A DNA stretch of 59,972 nucleotides from Parasitella parasitica (taxonomy: Eukaryota > Mucoromycota > Mucoromycetes > Mucorales > Mucoraceae): assembly GCA_025201805.1 (NCBI GenBank), contig MU619348.1, positions 1-59,972 of the forward strand. Direction: 5' to 3'. The notes beneath the pieces are model-generated. The model ran no database searches, was not told the origin of the DNA, and worked only from the letters and a program-made list of their open reading frames with translations. How positions within the stretch are numbered: position 1 is the stretch's first letter; the number at the start of each line of letters is the position of its first letter. The position numbers and the translations under genes were made by a program. This document shows, piece after piece, positions 34,182-45,832 of this stretch.

Positions 34182-36397
34182 CTATAATTTAGATTTGAGT
34201 AAAGGTGGAGCATTGCTGGGAATAAGGTTGTTTTCTTTTAAAACCTGATAAATCTCATACAAAGCATCCTCATCTTCGATAGTGGCCGGCATGTTGACAG
34301 TTTTTCCGTCCACCATTTCTCTAATACTTCTTCTCAACACTTTACCGCTTCTCGTTTTAGGAAGTCTGGGTATAATGACAGCTTTGTCAAAACAAGCAAT
34401 CGCACCTAAATCTTGACGTGTAGCTTGAATCAACTCTTTAAGAAGTTTCTCTGTATCCAACGCCGTATCAGGGTTGTAATGCTTCAAAACCAGAACCCCC
34501 AAGGGCACATGTCCTTTCATTTTATCTGGCAAGGGAACGACACAGCATTCTGCTATCAATGGATGAGAGATGAGGATTTCTTCGATTGATCCCGTAGATA
34601 GACGATGGCCAGCAATGTTGATAATGTCATCTGTTCTTGACATGATATGGACAAACCCTTCCTCGTCAATCATACCAGCATCCCCGGTGTCGTAGTAGCC
34701 AGGGTATTTGCTGAAATAACTAGACTTGTAGCCTGCCTCATTGTTCCATAATCTGGGGAATGCGCCGGGAGGTAAAGGGAGCTTTAGTACAATGTTTCCA
34801 AATTGATTAGGTTCAGTTGCTTCTTCTACAGTGCCTTCCTTCAAAACTCTGATTTGTGATCCAGGCACTTGTTTACCTGCAGATCCCCACTTGACAGCAG
34901 CCCGCGGATTCTTTTCCACACCAGCACAAGTAGCCGTTACTGGAGATCCCACTATGAATCTATGTATCAGACACATTCTCATACTCTAGAACGTCCAACA
35001 GATACTCGCAAAGACTTACGTTCTGTGCTCCAGTAATTATCAATGACTGTGCAGCCTTCAGGGACTAAATTTTGACACCACTTTAATGTTTCCGGATCAC
35101 TTCTTTCTCCAGCCAAAAACAACGAGGTCAGCGAGCTCAAATCATACTTTTTGGCTAGTAGCCCTTGAGGATCCTCACGAGCGATAGCCCGAGCAGCAGT
35201 TGGAGCAGTGAACATGGTCTTGGCACCATATTCAGATATCAATCGCCAGAATGTACCAGCATCTGGTGTCCCTATGGGCTTACCCTCATACAAGATGGTA
35301 GTTGCGCCGATAAGCATTGGACCGTAGATAGTATAACTATGGCTGACAGCCCACCTTTAAGATTCTTCATTAATTCACAAGATCTCTCTTAGTTGTATAT
35401 TGCTATACAGTTACCCTATATCACTAGCGGTAAAAATAGTATCTCCCTTTCTTACGTTGAATACGTAATCTATTGACCATCTCAGCACTACAGCATGCCC
35501 ACCATTAGAGCGAACTACGCCCTTTGGTAACAACAAACGGTTTAAATGTCTCACATTGTATATGCCTGTCAATCCAAACCCTACCTTTGGCTGACCTGTA
35601 GTACCGCTTGTGTACAATATGTACAAGGGATCATCACTGTCTACGGGGACGCATTTCTTGAACAGCGAGCCTTTGGATCTAATTCTTTCCATTTCTAGTT
35701 CGTAATCGCGATCTCCTTGAGCATAATTCATGAGGGTTCGTTCTTGATTAGGTCTTTGATATACCATACGAATTGGAACATTATGGCTTGATAATTTCAA
35801 TGCACTTTCAAGAAGAGCTACATATATGCAAGTGTTTAGTATATCCCGATGATCTGCATTGTACATACGATGAAAATACATACGTTTGTAGGGTATAATT
35901 CGTTTTGGTTCGATACCACAGCTAGCAGTCAGCACTATCTTTGGCTTGCAGTCATCAATACGCTTAGCCAACTCCTTGGGAGCAAATCCACCAAAGACGA
36001 CGCTATGGATGACACCCATTCGAGCGCAGGCTAAAAATGCGAATACGGCCTCAGGTACCATGGGCATGTAAATCAGAACGGTGTCGCCTTTGGACAACCC
36101 ATACGAATGGAAGACGCCAGCCAACGTCTGAACGTGCTCGAGGACCTGAGCATACGTAAAGGTGAGTTTCGTATTTGTCACGGCAGAATCCCAGATAAGA
36201 CATGGCTGATCTGGTATACTGTCCATATGGCGATCAAGACAATTGTAGCAGGTATTCAGCTTTCCATTAGGAAACCAAGTGTAAGGATTGGGGCCGGCTT
36301 CTCTACGCTCACTGAGAACTGCGGTAGGTTTTTCGAACCAGTCTATATCTCGAGAAGCTTGCTCCCACAATTGATAGTCGATTAATTGTTCATTCAT
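34182..36397 (-). CDS. Acyl-CoA synthetase, acetyl/propionyl-CoA type (ACSS3/PrpE-like)
   Basis: Five exons: 35884-36397, 35585-35817, 35415-35521, 35020-35354 and 34182-34951, giving 652 aa. The N-terminal ACS block (WFPNGKLNTCYNCLDRH) is followed by the AMP-binding P-loop YTSGTTGQPKG, then TASDIGWAVSHSY, DNYWSTE, the hinge region YYDTGDAGMIDEEGF and the C-terminal lysine motif PKTRSGKVLRRSIR, whose Lys is the usual acetylation switch. Reaction: acetate or propionate plus CoA and ATP to acyl-CoA, AMP and pyrophosphate. WSTE with a following Leu (WSTELGSP) resembles propionate-type or ACSS3 enzymes more than Acs1/Acs2 (WQTETGG), but substrate choice is inference. No targeting peptide is obvious. 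Confidence 0.88.
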
Positions 36398-37108
36398 TTC
36401 GCCACAAAGGTAGAAAGGAAAAGTAAAATAAACACTAAAACACCAAGCGAACGGCGCCTTTTATATCATGCATAGTAGGGGATGCATATTGTTTCGTGTG
36501 AATTATTCGATTGATTTTAAAGTTAAATTTTTAGAATCTGTGTATATGGTATAATCTTGCGTGCGAATGTCAATTTCAAGCAGTGTCATGTGGCCGTCTT
36601 GCTGGTGCTGTATGACATCAAGTAATAATAGTGTCGACGATTCGGATGTGTGTGCCAGGCTTGTAGTATTTACCAGAATAAAGACGGCGGTATGCTGATT
36701 ATAGGATCTGGGCATATATAGCAGAGTATATGTCTTGTTGTATCCTTGAGCGATATTTCCATTGAATAGGCTATATTACGTTGTTGTTGTAAATGAAATA
36801 TCTCGTGTCATGACAAACGTTAAACCAAAGGATTTTCCCTCCATGCTAATTTCAATTTGTCATGAATTATTATGTGTAAAGGAGGTATCCTGTCAAGTAT
36901 ATGCATTTTGTACCCATAACTCATGTCGATTTGAGAAGACCCCAGTGTCCCATTGAAATCAAGTATTACAAAGGATCATGTCCTGATGCTTTTCTTGCCT
37001 CAACAAAATTTTATGCATTTTTTTTTTTATTATTATTATAAATTCGGTTCAATATAAATGTCATGAACAAAGTTCCAATAGTAATAGACACTTTTATGCA
37101 CATTACTA
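36398..37108. other. Spacer between CoA synthetase start and NudE stop
   Basis: Carries a TATA box for the synthetase at 36458-36466. A 70-codon minus-strand frame at 36503-36715 has no recognised content. T/TTA tracts precede the NudE 3' end. Confidence 0.4.
36458..36466 (-). promoter_or_regulatory. TATA box of the CoA synthetase gene
   Basis: Minus-strand TATAAAAGG, 61-69 bases before the ATG at 36397, followed directly by a GGCGCC palindrome on its downstream side. Confidence 0.6.
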
Positions 37109-38667
37109 TCACTCTTCGCTGGTATCCATACTCGTCTTCATGTATTCAGATGGTCTTCTCGCTTTGATGTTTGAAAATTGCATTGGACTTCCAGACCGAA
37201 TACTGTCTGGTGAAGAAGGTCGGCTAGTGCTCATGTTTGTATCTCTATTGTAAATGTAGTTGGAGGAGCTGTAAGAGGGCGGTGGGTTTAATAACGGTGT
37301 CACTAATGAACGACATGATTGCAGACGTGCTTCCAAGCTCTGAATTCAATGTTCAGTATACAATACCATGTTTCAAAATCGTAGACTTACTCTAACCCGA
37401 CCAACCATCTCTTGCACCATTTTAACAGGGTTGGATGAAGCAGATAATGAGCCTGAGGTTTGGGTACGAGGTATACGTGTGCTTCTGGATCTAGAGTATG
37501 GATCATAATAACCACTAGCAGCTTCTGGCGTGGGTGATCTATTCTGCTGCTGCTGCTGCTGCTGCATTTGCTGTCGATTCTTCTTTTCGACTTCCTCAAT
37601 CTTACTCTCCAGCTCCACAATGTAGTCTGACTGCTTAGATGATTGATTCCGCAAAACGGACAGCTCTTGATTTACCTCTGAAGACAGTATAAGCAAAAAA
37701 AGAAAGCTTTTGGATGATTAAATACATGTTATTACCGTTCAACTCGTCTTTTAATCGTTGTGTTTGTTCTGTCAGGTTGTCCTTTGTTTGAATCTCATTT
37801 TCTGGAGGTTTAATGTGATGAGTAATCTGTGCGTTGGCATGATGTAGAATGGGATTTCTTACCAAGAATTACATTTCTTTCGATAGCCTTGTTTAGTTTC
37901 ATTTCTAAATCTGTTAGCGAGGATGTTGCAGCTCTTTTCTGCATGTTAGTGTGTATTTCGTAATGGCTCTGCCTTGATTAGCGTGTACCTCTCTGTTCTC
38001 TCTAAATCATCGTTGTCCAGTTCTAACTCGAGCACCTTCCTTCTAAAAGATTCTTCGGTTGCTCTCAGGATGTCTATTTCTCTCTGCATTTGGACCATAG
38101 CAATGTTCTGCTCATGTTTCGACTCTGTATATTTACTCTGTTGATACTCGTTAATTTTCTCTCATTGTGCGAAGCAACAGTTGTCTACCTTCCAGTCTTC
38201 TGCGTCTCTTTTAAAGTGTTCGCAACGAGATTTGAGTTCGTTGTAAGCTTTTTCGGTTGTTTGCAGCTCCTTCTCAAGCTCTTCTTCCAATTCACGAGAA
38301 GATACCTGAAACTCATCCAAAGCAGCTCTTGTGTCTTGCAGCGTGAGCTCCAAATCCTCGCAGTGAGCTCGGTAGTAATCTAGTTCCTCTTGAGCAGAGT
38401 TAAATTGCCTTTTTTACAACGAGTTAGTGATAGTCGCATTATACAATATGGGTTTATATTTCTACATGATGCGTGAGGACATTTGTTTTAGTCTCTTTCA
38501 GAATGAAAATAAAGGGGGTTGCAATGAAATGTTTTCAAGTCCGTTTCTCATGAAATGGATACATGGTGCATGTATACCAATATTCCATTTTTGTTTCTAC
38601 ATGTACAAGCACTCTTTTCTGAATGACCCTCCCAAGTGAATGCCGAATGCAATGCAAATTCTCACAT
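37109..38667 (-). CDS. NudE/Ndel1-type dynein regulator, coiled coil
   Basis: Exons 38189-38408, 37989-38137, 37863-37933, 37736-37801, 37391-37677 and 37109-37339, with a proposed two-base first exon at 38666-38667, giving 341 aa. Residues 3-175 are a continuous heptad coiled coil with QEELDYYRAHCEDLE, then FQVSSRELEEELEKELQ and DNDDLERTERAATSSLTDLE, matching Aspergillus NudE and human NDEL1. The C-terminal half is Ser/Pro-rich with a Gln tract. NudE binds Lis1 and dynein light/intermediate chains in nuclear migration. The first long exon opens with G-CAA-TTT in phase 2 and no in-frame ATG, so the start codon is probably split (AT|G); the donor ATGTGAGA at 38660-38667 fits but is tentative. 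Confidence 0.75.
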
Positions 38668-40261
38668 GGTTGAAGGATCTGGTCTCTATATCAGACAGGC
38701 TACAGCGGAAAGTGTTCCGAGATGTTGCCCTTTTTTTTTGTTTTGTTTTTACTACAACGTCTTCTAGAAAGTTGGGATGTATAGATGAAATATGATGTTT
38801 GTGTATATTGTCTCAATAATTAATTTCGAATCAGATTTGCCGAAATACATGTTGTTACATTTTCCTAAAGATTTGCAATCACATGCAACTGGAAACGAGC
38901 AAGAAAAGTAAATTGAAAGCTATTTATAAAGCCTTTATCGGGATGGCCAAAAAAAAGAAGGGATTAGGATCAGTTATCGTCTTTTCCTCTCAACATTACA
39001 TAATGACTATATCTTGCCATTCGTTTACGACACGTTTTGTTTGTTAACTTTTTAGTTTATACGCCATTTCTGTTCAGCTTGTATAAAATATATAACATAA
39101 CAAACAAACATCTCAGCCCAACGCGCCTGCCATCAGAGGAAATTCTTATTTGTGAAACTCTGACAGCGAGAGAAAGCATGTTTGGATCTTGTGGAGTAAT
39201 GTACTATTTTGAATAGTGTTGCACTCGATGTACCAAGATTTTCTCCTAAATTTTGATTGTTGCTGGTGTAGATAGTCTATGTATCGTAAAGATAGAAATC
39301 TCGTCTGAATCAGCTTGTTTGATAGTCCAATTGTTTGCAAGTTTGATAATCTATATCCTATTTTTCTATCTTTTGGTTTTAAAGATTGGCAAGCGTATAC
39401 ATTTTCGTAAATCTTCACATGTATATATCATGGAAAAAGGGGGCGTTTTATAAACACACCTTGACAAATATATATGTATTATTGTGTACGTGGTCTCATC
39501 ATTCATCTGCGAAGGAGGATCAAAAAAAAAAAAAAAAACCCTTATCGATGCATAATGTGGTAGACTCAAAGTGAAGCCTGGCTGCATTTTTCAGGCTCCA
39601 AAAAGCAGTAGTAAATATAATGAAATGTTGTCAGTCAATTTTCATTACAAATCTTCAATTCATCCCGCATGTATTGTATACATTTATCATCATAATTGTC
39701 TGTAAGGAAAACTAAGCTATCTATAAAACACAGACTTATCGATAAATGTGTCCCCATTTAGGTATGTGAAAAAGGAGGGAAACCTTGCTTTCATTATAAT
39801 GTGCACCTGCTTTCACTCGGATGGTCCAAGCAACCATTTATAATTGGTCAAGAGCCAAAAGAGAAATCATTCGTAATACTTGACATGGATGAGGAGATAT
39901 GGAGTAGAAAAAAATGCCTCATTGGCCTTTACGATTGTATCTTTTGGTTTATATTCGAATCTACCATTATCTACTAGTCTGATATATAGTTATTTTAGTC
40001 CTGAGAGCGAACAGTGTAACACGGTCTGTGCTGTGTCCTCAAACTTGAGATTTCCTGTGGGAATATCGGATCCGGATTGTTCCTTTATGAAAGTCAACAT
40101 GGTCTAGTCTTTCTCTTTTCGTATGATTGACCAACTTTGTCCTAGTATAAGAAAAACTAGTGGCGCACATTGCGCTATTATAAATAAGCAAGCAAAAAAA
40201 TCATTCCATTGCATCTCCATTCTTTTCCTTTCTTTTTCTCCACAACATAAAAGAGAACAAA
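38668..40261. other. Divergent gene-poor spacer
   Basis: The spacer between the NudE and DUF1752-like gene starts. Nothing convincing is coded here. An A run at 39521-39538 and several AT tracts are visible. A TATA box for the downstream gene is listed separately. Confidence 0.4.
40179..40186 (+). promoter_or_regulatory. TATA box of the DUF1752-like gene
   Basis: TATAAATA on the plus strand, 76-83 bases before the ATG at 40262. Confidence 0.45.
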
Positions 40262-41514
40262 ATGAAAGCTTCCTACTGTGTCGACTATTTATCGCACCAA
40301 TGGTCGTCGGATGATTTAATTCAGACTTACAGAGAGAATTGCAAACAACGACACATGTATATTGTCGATAACATTACATCGACAACATCTCTATTAAGGA
40401 GAAATGAAAAGAGGCTAAAGAAATCAGAACAGTACAAATTATTAAGATACCAAAATGCATTATGGAGGTCTATGGCAAGAAATTGCACACATCAATTGAG
40501 TCAATCTAACAAGCTGATTGATCCATCTACAGTTAGCTGGTAATTTTTAGCTTTTTTTTTTTTTTTTTTTTATTTACTTGCTAATTATGTGTATGTGTGG
40601 TTTACAGGCAAAAGGAATCTGATATCACATGTAAGAAAGAGTTGAATTGCTTTATCAAATCGAAATCTAACTTGGGCTTGATGTTTATTTCAGGGCTATA
40701 TGGACCAATGTATACTGCAGTTGAAAATAAGGAAATCCATGTGGAGAAATTACCAAAAAGTATTGCTTCATTGTATACACCACACCCGAATGCACAAGCC
40801 GCGTCTGATATGGTCACCAACTCTCTTCAAGGTTTGAAGCCTGTTTTGAAGAAACAGAGTAACGTCACCCAACCGACTTGTTCCGATCCAATGTATTATT
40901 TTGATTCATGGTCGGGTTCTACAACGCCTTCCACATGTACAAGCAGAAGTGGTCGCAGTAGCTTCAGCAGCATATCAAGCAGCAAAAGTAACAGTATCGG
41001 AGTCCACTTCAATCCTGAAATCATCGAGATTGAGTATCAGCCCGAATATCCTGTATCGCTCGAAACCTCTACACAACCTTGCTTACGAGGCTATTCAGTT
41101 GTGGAGGAAGATGATGACGATAACGAAGAAGACGATATGGAAGCACTCTGGTCTTTACTTGTCCAAGCTAGTGTGTCATTAAAATCATCAACTTATACCC
41201 GACTTGGATTTATATCAAAATATATTTCTTATCACCATCATCATCAACAAAATCAGCATTCAAATCAACAATCATTATATCCAGCAACAACAGCATCTAG
41301 CAAAAATATCCAAATCCTTATCTTATTAGTATCCATGATGAAATCAATGGTATCCATGACAACCACTTGGTTGTTATGGCAAAGCTTATCACCACTAACA
41401 TGGATCGCCAAAAAAGCTTCTTCGTCGTCCTCCTCGTCTGCCTCTTCTTCCTCTTCTAATGTTGCTGCTGGTCACAGTAAACATCGACACCAAAAAAAAA
41501 TCATCGTATCATAA
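40262..41514 (+). CDS. DUF1752 / Reg1-like protein (putative PP1 regulatory subunit)
   Basis: Two exons, 40262-40539 and 40608-41514, giving 394 aa. The N-terminal part has CVDYLSHQWSSDDLIQTYR, then RYQNALWRSMAR and a spliced TVSWQKESDIT followed by LYGPMYTAVE. This order (short helix, N/ALWR, W-x-K-x-x-D-x-T, LYGP) is that of the AreA/Reg1-type DUF1752 region of Mucorales proteins. A later GVHFNPEIIEIE resembles the (I/V)-x-F-N docking segment of Reg1-type glucose-repression regulators of PP1. The tail has acidic, His/Gln and Ser runs. Oddly, about 40 residues (CKKELNCFIKSKSNLGLMFI) separate D-x-T from LYGP, where the family usually reads straight through; this could be an unspliced intron-like insert. 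Confidence 0.6.
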
Positions 41515-41856
41515 CCAAAAAAAAAGCAACAAAATGTAGATAAAATGCTTCTTCCTTTGCACATCAAATAAATTCACACACCATGAAAATTATAGCTTAT
41601 TTAGCAAGTTATGTGTATTTTTGCCTTATCAGTTATGTGACTCTACAACATCGGAAGAGACGCATTTGACTATCGGGTAGAATTATCCAAAGCATAATTT
41701 ACCCCTTCATCCATCCGATCATTCCTTCGTCTTGTTTTTTTTCTTATTTATATCATTTGTTTCTTGATTTCTGTTTAACTTTTTTTTTTCTCTTTTTTTT
41801 TTATCAAAATGTNNNNNNNNNNNNNNNNNNNNTTAAACCAGAAAAAAAAAAAGCAT
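41515..41856. other. Spacer containing an assembly gap
   Basis: T-rich DNA with twenty N bases at 41813-41832. An ATG at 41809 lies just before the gap in the same frame as the next gene, but the gap size cannot be trusted. Confidence 0.6.
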
Positions 41857-43294
41857 ATGGCCCCCAATATTCAAACAACATTACTGAATCGAAATCATCT
41901 AAATAACACATCAACTACAAATAGTTTAATCTTGGACTCTTTGTTCTATCAATCCATTCAATCAAGACTTCAAAAAGCATTTACATTTGATGACCATACT
42001 GACGGGACAGATAAAAATGTAATTGAGTCTGTCATTGAAGGTATACAAATAATTTGGACTACAAATTTTTAAATATCAAGACAATTTACATTGGTTTATA
42101 GGTATTTTATCCTCTACAAAAAAAAGCAAGAAAAAAGTAGACGCCAAATTTGAACAAAGGCTTAATCTTTGCCAGCTGACAAATCTAGCAATTGGCCGTA
42201 CTCACCATGTGACATTTTCAGCGCCTGTTGCATCAAGACGTATTCGTGAAATCGACACCACCACCAATTGTGCATTCGCTGACCCTATTCACCCTACTTT
42301 TTGCCGTCGCCACCGGCTTCCAAACTGCAGCCAATCACGATGTTTGAATGCAAAAGTAGGTGGACCTGGTTTAGCAATGGCTATACCTGCATTCTTGAAG
42401 ACTAGCGCCAATATGTTGCGTTCAGTACTCGATAGCAATGACGATGTGAAGCCTTTAACTGTAGCTGGACAGCAAGTAATGGGTGGGGGTATGCCTCCTC
42501 GCTGGTATGACCTCTTTTTGGATTTACTCACACAAGCTGCTATACAAAATTACATGTGCGATGGTAAGACTGGTCTCGAAACCATTTACGAGATCTTTTC
42601 TTATGGCTATGTGGAGGATGAAGACGAAGAAGACACACTTATTGAAAATGAAGAGGACGATTATGACGAAGATGACGAAGAAGATGATGACGAAGACGAT
42701 GATAATTACATTTGGAATGTTAAAGCATCAGACCATCATTTGCTATTTCCGAAAACAAGGACTATGTTTCTATTCAAATTACAAGTTCGGGAGCGAGAAA
42801 AAGAGGTATGCTTAATACGAGTCAATTGACTCAATTTTGCATGGAGACTGACGTTGATTGTAGTTTACCCAAATCAAAGATGGATACACACTGGAAGCGC
42901 ATTTCAAAGAATTAGAGAAATTGTATCCGCTCGTTTATTTCGAAAGAAACATGTGTGATTTCATTCAGATGCTGATAGAAGCAATGGACATCCCAGCATT
43001 AGATAAGGTAAAACAATTTACTCGTTGATTGAATTTCATGTGAACCAACCTTATATATAGTGCGATATACCAGATGTTGCAAGCCCTATAAAATCACCCG
43101 AAGATTTACCCGAACCACAGTTCACTTCAAACACCATCCCTTCTCTTTACAAATACCCAGGAGATGGCTCTCTTTTAATGCCAGAAATTCCTGATATTCA
43201 CGAAGATGATATACCCGCAGAAACCAAAAAGCGCTCCGCTTATACGGCAGAATTGATTGATCATCACCATGATAACTACAAGCATCATTGCTAA
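41857..43294 (+). CDS. Conserved-looking fungal protein of unknown function
   Basis: Four exons: 41857-42040, 42102-42805, 42864-43007 and 43061-43294, giving 421 aa. All joins are in phase. The central part reads GGPGLAMAIPAFLKTSANML, then GGMPPRWYDLFLDLLTQAAI and QNYMCDGKTGLETIYEIFSYGY. I recall unnamed fungal proteins with an AIPSFLK...P-x-WY-x-L...LLTQ-A-x-x-x-YLCDGW-x-G pattern, which this resembles, but no function is known to me. A long Asp/Glu tract follows (EDDYDEDDEEDDDEDDDN). There is no signal peptide or membrane segment. The start lies 25 bases after a 20-N gap, so the true N-terminus could be upstream. Confidence 0.65.
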
Positions 43295-43329
43295 ATTTTG
43301 TATACATATAACTTTTTCCAAATTATTAC

Positions 43330-43440
43330 AAGGATTTGTTTACCTACTATGTATCTTTCTAACACAACAGAAGGATTTGTTTACCTACTATGTATCTTTT
43401 TTAACTTATCATAAGGATTTGTTTACCTGCTATGTATCTT
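43330..43440. repeat. About 41-base tandem repeat, nearly three units
   Basis: The core AAGGATTTGTTTACCTACTA plus TGTATCTTT appears at 43330, 43371 and 43413 (third copy with CTGCTA in place of CTACTA), spaced 41-42 bases. It lies just 3' of the gene ending at 43294, probably in its 3' UTR. Confidence 0.85.
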
Positions 43441-45795
43441 TCAATCTTAATTCCAAATCAATAGTAAACCCTATGAATTTATTCTCACCATATTATTTTA
43501 ATTCCTAATAGCTTCATCTAAGTATAAATTGTTTTGAATAAATTGCCAATATCTCAAGTTGCTTCCTTCATATAAAATAGTTGAAGATCTTGTGTTACTA
43601 CAGTTCATAACGAAACGCAATGTATTATGTATAATTCGAAAAAAAAAAACATACACACACGCACAACGCCCTAAAGGTGCCATTTATTTCACACAAACAA
43701 ATAAAACATGAAAAGAGAAGATAAGCACAGCCGATAAAAATAACAGAAAAAGGAAGTACCCTATCAATTCGCACACGAGCATGTTGACATGCTACATATA
43801 AACATAAAAAGCCTATATGGTGCCTCCAGTGCCAAATATGGCGCTTTTCGAAAAACACCTTCCGCTTTTGGGCGTATTTGGCAATTACAAATTATATAGC
43901 AAGTAAACAAGCTGCTCAAGTCTTGTTACGAGCATCAGGGATCGAAAAAGCTCACATTATGCCAAGTCCTTAAGATTGCATGACATAGAAGTGAGTTAGA
44001 TTTGAAAAGAGTAAAATTTACACTATGCAATCAATATTTACAAATTTTCTGAACTCTTGTAAACAGTCGAAAATAGGCGTTTTGTCTGTAGCAAGTTGTG
44101 AACATGTTTCCATTACTCTTGTATATGGAGAAATGAAACAGAAAAACATATTATTGTCAATTTGTAGCGAATGCAGCATAGGACGAATGCAGCATCAACA
44201 GACCCCACATACAAACTGAATATGAAAGAAGAACACACGGACAATAACGAGGCTCTACGCGGCATCACGAATGAAAAACACGATTACAAAAGTTCATTGG
44301 GAACATGAGAATTTTCAGTTTTTTTTTTTTTAATTTGATACACATGATGTGGTATGTACTTTTCAACGTGGAAATCATCTTTACGCGATATGTGCAGTCG
44401 GGCTAACGTAGTTGATGGGATCATCTTCTGGAGTAGCAGATCTTTTTTTGTCCAAACAGCGTCTTTTGACTTTTTCTTGAAAAGTTGCTAGGACACTAAC
44501 CGCTTTAAACTATATGCAAAGAATTTTATATTTGAAGCAAACTTGCAAAGCACAGCTTCAGAGGGAATTGTCTTGCAAAGAAGGAACACTGTGAATCAAG
44601 TGGTTTGTTGAAAAATATTATAAAAACTAGGCATAGTACCCAATTGAGATACACACATACAACGTTGCTAAAACGAGTGTTGTAATTGGATCTACTTTCA
44701 ACCATGTATTGATATCTCCAAAAGTACACTACACGACAGGATATGTAGCTGACAACTCAGGTAAAGTTACGCCGAGGACGTTTTATACAAGCAGAAAAGC
44801 AAAATGTGCCCCCAAGAAAATCTCATTAGGCACATTTGCTGCTTTTGCACTTTTTTAAGGTGACATTACACTTTTCTGGATCTCTTTGTTAATCGATCAA
44901 ATTGCCAGATGTTTTTCAATTGTGTCAATATAGGTAATATTGACCACGATTCGATACACATCATAAATGATTGATTAGCAAGCAAAAGCGACCTTGTTGG
45001 GAAAGTGTGTGGATATGTGTAGTCATATTGCATAAATACCTATCATGTACCTTGGCAAATTCTGGTACACTCGCGGGGTGTACGTATTCTTCCTCTCTAT
45101 ATCTTTCATATTTCGCATTAAAAAATCCTTCGAGATTACCGAGAGGAACTTGATTGCAAGCTCAGGCGATTTTCGTCAATAAACATTGCGCAAAAATCTT
45201 ACAGTTGCGATCTTCTTTTTCCTTTCGACATTGCGTAAAAGACAAATAGAATAAAGCGAGAATTGCTGCCACAGCATCGTAGATATATGAGCAATAATAC
45301 GACTGCAGCTGATTAGTCGGTAATCATTGGGGGGAGGTCAAGATACACTATGTGCTGAATGCATGCTGATGCATCTTTCGTATTCCTGATACACATGCAA
45401 CAGACAACATTCGAGCGAATTGGAAGCAGCAACAAAATATAGGCATATTATGTTTATCACATTACATCCAAAGGCAATGCATTCAGTTTCGGACAGATGC
45501 CAACAAACGAAAAGGTATAATCATCACCCTCCCTTTATCTGCATGACATGTAAAAATATTGGGATGACTAGACATATTATGTAGACGATTTCTTGTCAAA
45601 ATAGTGAGTTCATTTACCCGTATTTGGCATGAAATCTAATGACAGCTCTCAAGAAAAGCTGGTTTGTACTAGCAAAAGAAAATTTGTTTCAACGTCTAGT
45701 GGCCTAGTTTAAATTCATATTTTGGTCATTCATAACAAAAGCCATCAATCACCAGCAACAATAAAGGGGCTTTATTATGATATTTACAGGGATGG

Positions 45796-45827
<32 letters not shown>

Positions 45828-45832
45828 TCTGC
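43441..45832. other. Gene-poor convergent spacer
   Basis: About 2.4 kb between the unknown gene and the MSP-domain gene. I see no coding frame with recognisable content. It contains an imperfect inverted repeat (44791-44810 with 44829-44848) and a 30-base A run at 45796-45825 next to the MSP gene stop. Confidence 0.4.

Noticed and set aside
36503-36715. 70-codon minus-strand frame upstream of the CoA synthetase
   Set aside because: Lies in the promoter side of the synthetase gene and has no recognisable domain.
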